DNA of 23,294 nt from JBBIJO01 sp037445895 (GCA_037445895.1 JBBIJO010000022.1:1-23294), one strand, 5' to 3'. Positions 7,882-16,266 are shown, counted from the stretch's first letter. The notes: a model not told the origin generated them from the letters alone. Numbers and translations: made by a program.

Positions 7882-8484
7882 TTATCTTAAATCGATAATC
7901 TCCACCCCTTTCGGTATCTTGAAATTGAATTGCGAATTCGAAATCTTAGGATTAATTCTAAGCGATTTAATTATGAATGATTCTTCGTTTAGTTTGCCAT
8001 CGAAAGCGAAAGCGATTTCTTGGATTTCGTTGTTATCGTCCAAATAAACACGAACGATGTGGCTCGGTTCGGATTTGCATTTCAATTGCAAACAGTTTCT
8101 TGTTCCGTTTTCCGAGCTATTTTCGCGCGTAAGGGAAACTGGTTCATAGTCTTTCGAAAAGTTCAACAGAACATTGTCGAGCGAAAGGTTCTTCGAACTC
8201 AATGTTTCGACTTTTTGGACAACAACTTTCTTTTCCTTCGCAGAATAATTCCAAAGTTCCCGACCGTCGGAGACAATGATTCTTGAACCAATATAGAGGC
8301 GGAATCGGCCACCTTTCTTTGCCACAAGACTACCTTTTTTGTGGTTTGCCGAAAAGAACTCGACAGCAACGCTTTCAATTTTTAAGAATTTCCCTTTTAA
8401 ACTTTCGAACACTTTGTCTTTATCCAACGTAAGGAGTTGCAAAGGGAGGAAAAGAAATAGAACGAAAAGGGTGCGTCTTCGCAT
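7882..8484 (-). CDS. LolA-like outer-membrane lipoprotein carrier
   Basis: A 200-residue exported protein, with MRRRTLFVLFLFLPLQLL as a signal peptide, followed by the pattern of the LolA/LolB fold: an N-terminal helix, then beta strands including GSLVAKKGGRFRLYI, IIVSDGRELWNYSAKEKKVVVQ and a late YLDDNNEIQEIAF. LolA carries lipoproteins through the periplasm from the LolCDE complex to the outer membrane. The reading frame is open further upstream inside the SDR gene, but the signal peptide fixes the start at the ATG at 8484. That ATG is 2 nt past the SDR stop, with a TAGGAG at 8495-8500 that lies inside the SDR 3' end, so translation is coupled. It is the last gene of the glycosyltransferase-SDR-lolA operon. 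Fold-level similarity only, so the exact cargo is inferred. Confidence 0.75.
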   Translation of the reverse strand: MRRRTLFVLFLFLPLQLLTLDKDKVFESLKGKFLKIESVAVEFFSANHKKGSLVAKKGGRFRLYIGSRIIVSDGRELWNYSAKEKKVVVQKVETLSSKNLSLDNVLLNFSKDYEPVSLTRENSSENGTRNCLQLKCKSEPSHIVRVYLDDNNEIQEIAFAFDGKLNEESFIIKSLRINPKISNSQFNFKIPKGVEIIDLR

Positions 8485-8486
8485 AA

Positions 8487-9206
8487 TCACAAGTCTCCTA
8501 ATTGAGGTCGCACAACAAGTTCTTCGACCATAAGCCCATTGTGAATTGCTACATCTATATTGCACACAATTGCTTCGGCAAGTGCATCGGCGGTAATCAT
8601 TCGCGGCGAGTATTTGTCCAAAACTTGCTTGCTCCAAATATCTGTTGCAGTTGCCCCGGGATAAACGTTCATAATTTTTATGTTTTTGTCGCGAACTTCT
8701 TCGCGCAAAGCACGACTCATAGCCCAAACAGCCGATTTAGTAGCCGAATAAACCGATGAATTAACGAACGGTTTATGCACAACAACAGAAAGAATATTAA
8801 TGATTATGCCGAAATTATTTTCAATCATATTTGGCAAAACAGCCTGTGTGCAAAGGAATACCCCACGGACGTTCGTTGCCAGCGATTCATCGAATTTCTC
8901 GAGTGGGTAGTTTAAAAACTTTCCGGGGAAATAGTTTCCAGCGTTATTTACAAGCACGTTGACTCTAAGATTAGAATCCCAGAGCTTTCTGTATGTTCTA
9001 TCGACTATCTCCGGCGAAGAGACATCGCAAGGGAAAAGGAAAGAGCGTCGCTCGTCTCCAATGACTTTCAATGCTTTAGTTAGTTTTTCTTTGGAGCGGC
9101 TGCTAAGGATAACCGAGGCTCCACGCGAAGCGAAATTCTTTGCTACTGCAAGTCCTATTCCACTACTTGCACCCGTTACCCAAACAATAAGTTCTTCGAA
9201 AGTCAT
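8487..9206 (-). CDS. Short-chain dehydrogenase/reductase (SDR family)
   Basis: A classical SDR of 239 residues. It has the glycine-rich cofactor motif TGASSGIG (11-18), NNAG (87-90), and the catalytic Ser140, Tyr153 and Lys157 (the last two in YSATK). An arginine pair-like SSRSKEK segment after the second strand suggests NADP(H) preference. The substrate is unknown; relatives reduce or oxidise ketones and alcohols in lipid, sugar or cofactor pathways. A 41-codon upstream extension exists, but the first strand begins right at the ATG at 9206, which lies 7 nt past the glycosyltransferase stop. It is the middle gene of a tight minus-strand operon with the glycosyltransferase before it and the LolA-like gene 2 nt after it. 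Confidence 0.92.
   Translation of the reverse strand: MTFEELIVWVTGASSGIGLAVAKNFASRGASVILSSRSKEKLTKALKVIGDERRSFLFPCDVSSPEIVDRTYRKLWDSNLRVNVLVNNAGNYFPGKFLNYPLEKFDESLATNVRGVFLCTQAVLPNMIENNFGIIINILSVVVHKPFVNSSVYSATKSAVWAMSRALREEVRDKNIKIMNVYPGATATDIWSKQVLDKYSPRMITADALAEAIVCNIDVAIHNGLMVEELVVRPQLGDL
8495..8500 (-). promoter_or_regulatory. Ribosome binding site for the LolA-like gene
   Basis: TAGGAG on the minus strand, 10 nt before the ATG at 8484 and inside the coding end of the SDR gene. Shine-Dalgarno sequences are scarce in this window, and this one settles the start of the LolA-like gene over the longer open frame. Confidence 0.6.
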
Positions 9207-9213
9207 AAGCCAA

Positions 9214-10182
9214 TTAATTTCTTTTCGACAAAAAATTGATAAGTTCGATAGCTTTCTGAATTTGGGTTTTATCGACCATATCGGAAAGTTGAATCTCGGG
9301 TTTGTTGAAAACTTCTTCGGCTTCGGCAAAGCGTTGTTCCATCAAAAGAGCAGTAGCGTGGACCATAAGTCGCAATCCCTCGCGATGCTTATCGGTGCAA
9401 GGAATCTTTAAATATTCGTAAACTTTCGAGTATTCATCGGTTTTCAAAGCAATTTGTGCCAATCGAATTCGAACCATTTCGATTTGCTCCGGATTTAAAA
9501 GAAACGAGTTGACAAGTCTTTCGTATAAAGAACACGCTTTGCCAATATTACCAATCGCAAATTCTGTTTCTGCAAGATGGAAGACAGTCCAATCATCGTT
9601 AGGGTTTTCTTTTAACGCTCGTTCGAGTAGTTCCCTATTCCGATTAATTTTATCTATGTTGATATTGCTGTAACCAAAATGGTTTATTATTATATTTGTA
9701 TCGACAATTTGGAAGCCAGCATCGAGAATGGATTGAGCAATTTGCTCGTGGATTGGTGCTTCGAAACGTATCGCCGGGTGATTGCGGAAAACCCTTGTAT
9801 ATGAATGATGCGTCTTGGTATGGGAATCGCCGCGTTGAACGTGGTTGACAATTTGAACTCGCAAGCCTCCAACTTGGGGGTCGGCTGTCGAATCGAAGTT
9901 TTCCTTGAATGATTGTTGGTCTAATTCTTCGTCGGAATCGATTACAAGAATCCAAGGGTATCGAGCGAATTGCAAACCGTAGTTCCTTGCTAATGCAAAG
10001 TCGTCCTGCCACTCGAGGAAATGGACTTCTGCGCCCAATTGGGAAGCAATGATAGGACTGCTATCTACCGACCCCGTATCGACAACAACGACTTGCTTCG
10101 CTATTGCAGCGACCGAACTTATTGCATTTGCTATCCTTTCGGCTCCGTTGCAAACTATCATTACTGCCGTTAAGTCGAACAT
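9214..10182 (-). CDS. Family 2 glycosyltransferase with C-terminal helical (TPR-like) region
   Basis: A 322-residue inverting GT-A glycosyltransferase. The N-terminal catalytic domain shows LTAVMIVCNGAERI, VVVVDTGSVDSS (nucleotide-binding Asp35), ARNYGL, and the DxD metal motif in IDSDEE (82-87), with RFEAPIHEQ further on. This layout is that of the SunS/WaaE-like branch of GT2. From about residue 195 on it becomes helical with TPR-like pairs (DDWTVFHLAETEFAIGN and the following LYERL), as often seen in this branch. No membrane segment is visible, so it is cytoplasmic. The acceptor is not predictable. It leads the operon with the SDR and the LolA-like gene, and is divergent from the terminase gene with a 100-nt A/T-rich gap. 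Confidence 0.9.
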   Translation of the reverse strand: MFDLTAVMIVCNGAERIANAISSVAAIAKQVVVVDTGSVDSSPIIASQLGAEVHFLEWQDDFALARNYGLQFARYPWILVIDSDEELDQQSFKENFDSTADPQVGGLRVQIVNHVQRGDSHTKTHHSYTRVFRNHPAIRFEAPIHEQIAQSILDAGFQIVDTNIIINHFGYSNINIDKINRNRELLERALKENPNDDWTVFHLAETEFAIGNIGKACSLYERLVNSFLLNPEQIEMVRIRLAQIALKTDEYSKVYEYLKIPCTDKHREGLRLMVHATALLMEQRFAEAEEVFNKPEIQLSDMVDKTQIQKAIELINFLSKRN

Positions 10183-10282
10183 TCCGAAACTTCCGAATTA
10201 TTTTTAAAATGCTTTTCTTTCCTGTTTCCCAAAATACTACAAATTTGAAAATATGAATTTAGAAAAAAATTACATAACTTAA

Positions 10283-11761
10283 ATGTATCTTTCACCAGCG
10301 AAAATAGCAAAAAAAATACTCGGTGATAAATGGAAAACTCCACCACACATCGAATTAATTGATTCGTTGCTTTTGAAAATGTCGGAACGCAATATTTTTC
10401 GCTTGATAGTCAATATTCCACCGCGCCACGGCAAATCGGAACTTATTTCCAAATTCTTCCCATTCTGGTATCTTGGAAACTTTCCGGAACACAATGTATT
10501 CCTTGTAACCTACCAAAACAAGTTTGCCGAACAATGGGGGAAAAGAATCAAGGAATTATTTATTGAATACGGCGAAGAACTTTTCGGGATAAAACTAAAC
10601 TCGAAAGATGCTTCTGCCAAATCCTTGCGAATACAAAATTATGGTGGAACTCTCTATTGTGTTGGTTCCGCAGGAGCATTGACCGGGCGCGGGGCAAACC
10701 TAATAGTCGTGGACGACCCAATCAAAAACGACAAAGAGGCAACGAGTCAACTCCAAAGGGAAAATCTTTGGCATTGGTTCAAAGCAACACTCTTCACACG
10801 TTTAGAACCAAACGCCGTCGTTGCATTGGTAATGACCCGCTGGAACGAGGACGATTTGGTGGGTAGAATCCTCGAATCTTATGATTTCTATGTGATTTCC
10901 GATTCCAATATTTCTAATCTGAATGCAAAAGGACGCGAAGATTTGTGGTTTTTGTTGAAACTCCCAGCAATTGCAACCGAGCAAGACACTTTGGGACGAA
11001 AAGCGGGCGAGCCACTTTGGAACGAGCGATTCAACATAGTATCTTTGAACGAACGGCAAAAAGTGTTGGGAGATTTTTGGTTTTCGGCTCTTTACCAACA
11101 AGAACCCAAGCCCGCAACCGGCAAAATTTTTCGCAGAGAAAAATTCAGGTATTTCACCAAATCCAGTAATTATTTCGAGCTTGCGGTTCCCGAAAAAAGC
11201 GGGTTCAACAAAGAATTTGTTTTTTCTGCTGAATGCTCGGTTTTTGCAACTGTCGATTTGGCAATAAAGACAAACCAACAATCGGATTTCACCGTTGCAA
11301 TAGTATTTGCTGTTTCGAAAGATAAGAAAATATTCGTTTTGGAAGTTGTTCGCGAAAAATTTGATGCTGCCGACCATTTGAGTTTCCTCGAATCTTTATT
11401 CTTTCGCTGGAAACCACGTCTGATTGGTATCGAATCGGTGCAATACCAAGCATCGCTTCTTCAACAGGCTCGTCGGTTAGGCTTGCCAATCAAAGAGTTG
11501 CGAGCCGACCGCGACAAAATTTCCCGGAGTTTGCCGATAGCTTCGATGATGGACGCGGGCGTAGTGTTCTTCCGTCGGGATGCCAATTGGTTGGAAACTT
11601 TCGAAAGTGAACTAATCGAATTCCCTAATGGAAAACACGACGACCAAGTCGATGCTTTTGCATATATTGCTCAACTTATTGAACCAATCTCTTCGGCAAA
11701 AGTTTACGGGAGTTCGAAAAACAAACCCAAAGGCTACCAACAAATCGAATTCCTATGTTAA
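10283..11761 (+). CDS. Phage-type terminase large subunit (TerL), solitary
   Basis: A 492-residue two-domain terminase, the motor that packages DNA into phage or gene-transfer-agent heads. The ATPase domain has a Walker A-like PPRHGKSE (46-53), Walker B LIVVDDP (140-146) and a coupling motif TRW (185-187). The C-terminal RNase H-like nuclease has Asp325 in TVDLA, Glu384 in IGIES and Asp454/Asp457 in HDDQVDA. All key acidic residues are present, so it looks functional. It resembles the TIGR01630-like terminase group. No small terminase, portal, capsid, protease, tail or integrase gene lies within about 10 kb on either side. Codon habits match the chromosome: TCGA occurs 5 times in 10981-11460, much as in native genes. 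The ATG at 10283 has no Shine-Dalgarno sequence. Confidence 0.9.
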   Translation: MYLSPAKIAKKILGDKWKTPPHIELIDSLLLKMSERNIFRLIVNIPPRHGKSELISKFFPFWYLGNFPEHNVFLVTYQNKFAEQWGKRIKELFIEYGEELFGIKLNSKDASAKSLRIQNYGGTLYCVGSAGALTGRGANLIVVDDPIKNDKEATSQLQRENLWHWFKATLFTRLEPNAVVALVMTRWNEDDLVGRILESYDFYVISDSNISNLNAKGREDLWFLLKLPAIATEQDTLGRKAGEPLWNERFNIVSLNERQKVLGDFWFSALYQQEPKPATGKIFRREKFRYFTKSSNYFELAVPEKSGFNKEFVFSAECSVFATVDLAIKTNQQSDFTVAIVFAVSKDKKIFVLEVVREKFDAADHLSFLESLFFRWKPRLIGIESVQYQASLLQQARRLGLPIKELRADRDKISRSLPIASMMDAGVVFFRRDANWLETFESELIEFPNGKHDDQVDAFAYIAQLIEPISSAKVYGSSKNKPKGYQQIEFLC

Positions 11762-11964
11762 TTCTCGGGCAAGTCTCTTAATCTCGGGTAGTTCCCTTAT
11801 TTGAACAAAAAATTGCATCTCTTTGGTTGATTCCCCTTGCTTACTGTTGGTGCATTCCGATCGACTTCGTTCCGTTCGAAATAATGTTTTTCGAAAGTTT
11901 TATATTATATTGCATTTGCTTAAAATTACTTTTTATTTATTTGCAAACAAAAATTGAATTGCTA
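11762..11964. other. Gap between terminase and R-M gene
   Basis: A 203-nt region with no confident gene. It begins with two imperfect copies of a short unit (each with TCTCGGG followed by a TT-rich end) at about 11762-11800. On the minus strand, a short frame with an ATG at 11818 ends at 11753. The 3' half (about 11880-11964) is A/T-rich and probably holds the R-M promoter, without boxes I would call. Confidence 0.4.
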
Positions 11965-14900
11965 ATGGAGTTCGATTCTAACCAAAACGGCACAACCTAT
12001 GGAACCCTTCCAAACTTAGCGGACGAACTTGTTGACGGAACAAAAAAGCTACTCCGCAAAGCGAAAACCGAAGAAGATTTGAGAATTGGCTTTGAAAAAC
12101 TTTTAGAACCAATAAAAAATCAACTTGTTATCAAATCAACCCCCAAATATGAAAAATCTGTTTATAGCGGTCGTTCGGACGCAGTCCACGGACAAGTAAT
12201 AATTGAATATGAACCGCCAAAGTCATTTTCTTCGAAGAAAAATATAGACCACGCCTACGAGCAATTAGTAAATTATTTGTCCGATGAAGCAAAAGAAACA
12301 AAATTAACTCAATTAGTCGGCGTGGGCTTCGACGGCGAGCGTATATTTTTTGTAAAGAATAGAAATAACAAATGGTTGAAAGAACCAACTACTGATGCTT
12401 ACGAATTTAACCCCGAAAGCGCCAGAACTTTTTTAATTCATCTACGGGCTTTGTCTCGGCTTCCTCTTTCTGCTGAAAATTTGGCTCAAAAATTCGGTCC
12501 TCAAAGCGAACTTGCACCCAAAACAGTTTCCGCTCTCGCCAATGCCTTGAAATACTGGGGCAACCGAACACACATTCGTACCTTCTTTAACGAGTGGAAA
12601 AGGCTGTTTGGTATTGTCTATGGAGAGCAATTCAATGGCGGGAATCAAGACAAGGAAGCTGCAACCCTTTCAAAACTCTATCGAGTCGGAAAAGTAACAG
12701 ATTTCCAAGAACTATTGTTTTCTGTTCACACTTACTTTGCCTTTTTAATGAAACTCATTGCCGCCGAAATTTTGACTCTACGAGAAACATCTTTTGGCCC
12801 GTCTCTTGCTTCCCAGCTTACTCATATCTCTGATGATGAACTTAAACAACAACTTGAAGACATAGAAAACGGCGGAATTTATGCCCGAAAGGGAATTACT
12901 AATTTTTTGGAGGGCGACTTCTTTCGCTGGTATCTCGATACTTTTGACTCGCCGGCGTTAAAAGACGCAATCAAAGAAATCGCAAGGGCTCTTTCTGAAT
13001 TTGAACCAGCAACCAGCACATTAGACCCTATTTCAACTCGCGACTTACTCAAAAAACTTTACCAATATTTAGTCCCGCAAGAAGTTCGCCATCGCCTCGG
13101 TGAATATTATACGCCCGACTGGCTGGCGGAATTATTATTAAATGAGGTTGGTTATGACGGAGATACAAGAAAGAGACTTCTGGATCCCGCCTGCGGCTCC
13201 GGTACTTTCCTTGTTCTGGCAATCCAACGAGCCAAAGAACATGGACATAAAGAAAAATTGCCTCCACTTGAAATAGCAAAAAAAATTGTTGCTAATATCT
13301 GGGGATTTGATTTAAACCCTTTGGCAGTTATCGCCGCCCGCACCAACTATCTCTTTGCTTTGGGAGAATTAGTAAATAAACTTCCGCACATAGAAATTCC
13401 AATTTATCTTACTGATTCGGTTTTGACCCCTACAAGGATAACTGGAAATATTTGGGGTGAATTTTTAGAAGTTTCAACATCTGTCGGAAAATTTCAGGTT
13501 CCGGCTGAGTGGGTGAGAGATGGCGGATTCTTGGTCGCAACTGCTGCGCCCCTTATTGAGGAGATGGTAAAAAATCAATATTCCATAGAAGAGGCAATGG
13601 CAAGATTTAAGAACAAAGGTTTAGTATCTCGAACTAACGAGCAAATCGTAAAAGGTTTTTATAACCAAATCTTGGAACTTGAGAAACAAAACAAAAACGG
13701 CATTTGGGCGCGCTTTCTGAAAAATGCCTTTGCCCCAATGTTCGCCAGTAAATTTGACTTTGTCGTTGGCAATCCGCCGTGGATAAGGTGGGATTATCTT
13801 TCGCAGGAATACCGCAACGCCACGCTTCCTCTCTGGAAAGATTACGGATTATTCTCACTAAAAGGTTTTCAAACTCGTCTCGGTGGCGGCAAAAAAGATT
13901 TTTCAATGCTTTTTGTTTATGCAGCTAGCGATTACTACCTTAAAGAAGGTGCGAAATTGGGATTTCTTATAACACAAGAAGTTTTCAAATCAAAAGGAGC
14001 CGGTGAAGGATTTAGGAGATTTCAGCTTGGCGAGAAAAAATATCTAAAAGTATTAAGAGCTCACGATTTGGTGTCTATCCAGCCGTTTGAAGGCGCTGCC
14101 AATAAAACCGCCGCCATTATCCTCAAAAGAGGCGAAAAAACTGAATATCCATTGCCGTATTTTGTTTGGACCAAGAAAAAAGGCGTGGGCAAAATTGCCA
14201 CGGATAAATTACTAGATGAAGTTTTACCGCTTTTACTAAAGAAAAAATATAGCGCTAAACCGATTGGCTCGGGTGTCGGTGCTTGGCAGACACAACCCGC
14301 TGGATTAGAGGGATTATCTGAAATTGAAGGTAAAAATTACTACAAAGCCATTTTGGGTGCGAATCCTAATCCCTATGGAGTGTTTTGGGTAGAAATAAAA
14401 CAGGTGTTATCAAATGGAAATGTAATAATTCGTAACTTAACAGAACAAGGTAAATTAAAAATTCAGCAAGTTGAAGAAACAATAGAACAAGATTTAGTTT
14501 ATCCAGCCATTCGCGGTTCAGATATAGAAAGATGGAGAATAAGACCGCAAATTTTCATGCTGGTGGTGCAAAATCCAAAAACTCGACGAGGGTATCCAGA
14601 AGATTTTATGAAAAGAAATTATCCTCGCACTTTCAATTATTTACTTCATTTCAAAGATATTCTTTTAAGCCGTCCTTTATACAAAAAATATCACAAGCAA
14701 GTTAACGCTCCTTTTTATAGTCAATTCAATATTTCAGAAGAAACTTTTGCAAAGTATAAAGTTGTTTGGAAGCGAATGACCACTGATTTAATCGCTACGG
14801 TTATTTCTCAATACAAAACTCCATTTGGATATAAAACAATTATTCCTTTCGAAACTACTGCTTTCATTGCTACCGACAATGAATCCGAAGCCCATTATCT

Positions 14901-15156
14901 ATGCGCTATTATCAATTCAAAACCAGTTCGCGATTTTATCAAATCCTTTTCTTCCGCTGGGCGCGGCTTTGGTACGCCATCGGTAATGGAACATATCGGC
15001 ATCCCGAAATTTGACCCTAAAAATCCGCTTCACCAAGACCTCGCAGAAATTTCCAAAAAATGCCATCAACTCAAATCAGAAGGCAAAGAAAAAGAAATAG
15101 AAAAATTAGAGAAAAAGAATGATGAGTTAGTTCGTAAATTGTTTTCTCGAAGTTGA
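11965..15156 (+). CDS. Single-chain type IIG-like restriction-modification enzyme (N6-adenine)
   Basis: A 1063-residue fused restriction and modification protein. The N-terminal part has a nuclease-like segment, SGRSDAVHG followed by VIIEYEPP (Asp72, Glu81, Glu83), resembling a PD-(D/E)XK core but with Glu where Lys is usual. The methyltransferase core has motif X GEYYTP (379-384), motif I DPACGSGTF (from 407) and the catalytic motif IV NPPW (603-606), in the gamma-class order for N6-adenine. The C-terminal third has target-recognition features and ends with the familiar AIINSKPVRDFI and GTPSVMEHIGIPKF region. The frame opens at a TTG at 11827, but that stretch is hydrophobic and unlike the family, so the ATG at 11965 is chosen. 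No separate specificity or methylase gene is adjacent. Base-word usage differs from its neighbours, suggesting transfer. Confidence 0.9.
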   Translation: MEFDSNQNGTTYGTLPNLADELVDGTKKLLRKAKTEEDLRIGFEKLLEPIKNQLVIKSTPKYEKSVYSGRSDAVHGQVIIEYEPPKSFSSKKNIDHAYEQLVNYLSDEAKETKLTQLVGVGFDGERIFFVKNRNNKWLKEPTTDAYEFNPESARTFLIHLRALSRLPLSAENLAQKFGPQSELAPKTVSALANALKYWGNRTHIRTFFNEWKRLFGIVYGEQFNGGNQDKEAATLSKLYRVGKVTDFQELLFSVHTYFAFLMKLIAAEILTLRETSFGPSLASQLTHISDDELKQQLEDIENGGIYARKGITNFLEGDFFRWYLDTFDSPALKDAIKEIARALSEFEPATSTLDPISTRDLLKKLYQYLVPQEVRHRLGEYYTPDWLAELLLNEVGYDGDTRKRLLDPACGSGTFLVLAIQRAKEHGHKEKLPPLEIAKKIVANIWGFDLNPLAVIAARTNYLFALGELVNKLPHIEIPIYLTDSVLTPTRITGNIWGEFLEVSTSVGKFQVPAEWVRDGGFLVATAAPLIEEMVKNQYSIEEAMARFKNKGLVSRTNEQIVKGFYNQILELEKQNKNGIWARFLKNAFAPMFASKFDFVVGNPPWIRWDYLSQEYRNATLPLWKDYGLFSLKGFQTRLGGGKKDFSMLFVYAASDYYLKEGAKLGFLITQEVFKSKGAGEGFRRFQLGEKKYLKVLRAHDLVSIQPFEGAANKTAAIILKRGEKTEYPLPYFVWTKKKGVGKIATDKLLDEVLPLLLKKKYSAKPIGSGVGAWQTQPAGLEGLSEIEGKNYYKAILGANPNPYGVFWVEIKQVLSNGNVIIRNLTEQGKLKIQQVEETIEQDLVYPAIRGSDIERWRIRPQIFMLVVQNPKTRRGYPEDFMKRNYPRTFNYLLHFKDILLSRPLYKKYHKQVNAPFYSQFNISEETFAKYKVVWKRMTTDLIATVISQYKTPFGYKTIIPFETTAFIATDNESEAHYLCAIINSKPVRDFIKSFSSAGRGFGTPSVMEHIGIPKFDPKNPLHQDLAEISKKCHQLKSEGKEKEIEKLEKKNDELVRKLFSRS

Positions 15157-15230
15157 ACTGAATAAAGCAATCATAGGCGGCGATGGAATCTATTTGTAAC
15201 TCAATAGAGCCACATACCAAATACTTCTTT

Positions 15231-15926
15231 CTACTTTTTAAACCCCGATACAACTCCAAAGACTGGGATTTCGACCCTCGGAAGCTCGGGGAATGTCGTC
15301 TTGAATTTAATCTTTCCGTTGAAATTTCCTATAGTGTTCGGGAAGATTTTAACTTCCATCGTATATTTTTCATTTGGTTTAATGACAATATCGGGGCGAA
15401 GGTTCGACGAAATTTCGTCCTCCGGTTCGGCTCGTGGTTCCTTGATAGTAATATCGGTGTCGGTTAGATTTTGAATGATAACTTTATACAAGGAAGTATC
15501 GCCAACTAAGAGATTCGAAGCAAGGACTTTCGAGTCCGGAAAGAACTTCAACGGAGGTATAATTTCGACTTTCAAGTAAAGATATGTATCGGCATTACTG
15601 GAGTCGTTTGTTTGGATAAAAATTGACTTCGTTATTTGCCCCGGGTGATTAGGAACATGGAGCGTTATATCGAGAGTTGCAAAGCCTTTCGGTTCGATTG
15701 CATTTTTATCCAAAGGAGCGGTTGTGCAACCACAGCCTGGCTTAACATTAAGAATTTTTAAGGTGTCGTCTCCATCGTTATAAATTTTTACTTTGGTTGT
15801 AAGGGGTTCGTCGGTCTTGTGAATCTTGCCCCAATTGACTACATTACCATTTTCGAAACGAAGGCGCGGCGCTGCAACAAGACTTAATCCCGCAAGGAAG
15901 ACAAAAATGACATTGAGAAATTTCAT
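15231..15926 (-). CDS. DUF1573 exported protein
   Basis: A 231-residue secreted protein. A signal peptide (MKFLNVIFVFLAGLSLVAA) is followed by a DUF1573 domain, an immunoglobulin-like fold common in Bacteroidota, with the signature VKPGCGCTTA. A second Ig-like part follows (VIIQNLTDTDITIKEP onward). The family is periplasmic or surface-located, with unknown role. The start at 15926 is supported by the signal peptide and by an AGGT about 7-8 nt before it. It is convergent with the R-M gene, whose stop lies 74 nt away with no clear terminator hairpin, and it stands apart from ilvE by 340 nt. Confidence 0.85.
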   Translation of the reverse strand: MKFLNVIFVFLAGLSLVAAPRLRFENGNVVNWGKIHKTDEPLTTKVKIYNDGDDTLKILNVKPGCGCTTAPLDKNAIEPKGFATLDITLHVPNHPGQITKSIFIQTNDSSNADTYLYLKVEIIPPLKFFPDSKVLASNLLVGDTSLYKVIIQNLTDTDITIKEPRAEPEDEISSNLRPDIVIKPNEKYTMEVKIFPNTIGNFNGKIKFKTTFPELPRVEIPVFGVVSGFKK

Positions 15927-16103
15927 TGTCGAACCTAATTTTATACCAATATTTGAGGGACGGAATACCCAAAAGTTAAGTGTAAAAATATAGAGTCGTA
16001 TTGGTTTAATGCCACTAAATTAATTTGTCCGTCGAATGCCTTTTATCTCTTTGTTGTTTGGGGGCTGGGGTAGCTTCTAAATTGTCGGTTTCGAGCCGAA
16101 GGC

Positions 16104-16128
16104 AAAAAATCTACTCTCCGTAGATTTT
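16104..16128 (-). terminator. Intrinsic terminator of ilvE
   Basis: On the minus strand a perfect 9-bp stem, AAAATCTAC paired with GTAGATTTT around a 5-nt loop, ends in a run of six T. It lies about 140 nt past the ilvE stop. In the plus direction the stem is followed by ATCTTTCTC, so it could work weakly both ways. Confidence 0.75.
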
Positions 16129-16185
16129 ATCTTTCTCGCTTTTATTCGCCTTGCGATTACTTGTAAGCTTTGCCCTTTCCGCGGG

Positions 16186-16256
16186 CCCCCTCTTCTTAGT
16201 AAGGAGAGAGGGGCACGGAACGAGGTAACGAGATGGAGGAACAATCTTGCAAGACC
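16186..16256. repeat. Possible dispersed intergenic repeat, copy 2
   Basis: A strong but bulged hairpin (CCCCTCT at about 16187-16193 pairing with AGAGGGG at about 16207-16213, CTTAGTAAG at the tip) followed by a purine-rich tail with AACGAG, GATGGAG and CTTGCAAG. It lies right after the ilvE stop. The motif order repeats that of 161-212 after spoVR, also directly downstream of a minus-strand gene end. The match is imperfect and judged by eye. Confidence 0.4.
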
Positions 16257-16266
16257 ACAAAAGCTT

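Larger units (their letters stand above)
15927..16266. other. Structured 340-nt intergenic region between ilvE and the DUF1573 gene
   Basis: No gene seen. From the ilvE side it holds a hairpin-bearing repeat-like segment (16186-16256), then an intrinsic terminator for ilvE (16104-16128), then a G-rich stretch (TTTGGGGGCTGGGG at about 16056-16070), then an A/T-rich part (15940-16020) that presumably carries the promoter of the DUF1573 gene. A 79-codon minus-strand frame across 16077-16316 has no protein character. Confidence 0.5.

Noticed and set aside
7882..8727. Long version of the LolA frame starting inside the SDR gene
   Set aside because: The extra 81 residues are arginine/cysteine-rich shadow sequence; signal peptide and ribosome site place the start at 8484.
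10802..11377. 191-codon minus-strand frame inside the terminase gene
   Set aside because: Antisense shadow of a gene with clear ATPase and nuclease motifs; its own translation is phenylalanine/cysteine-rich without domain features.
11827..11964. 46-codon N-terminal extension of the R-M protein from a TTG
   Set aside because: The extension is hydrophobic and cysteine-rich, unlike the family start, and the ATG at 11965 gives a normal N-terminus.
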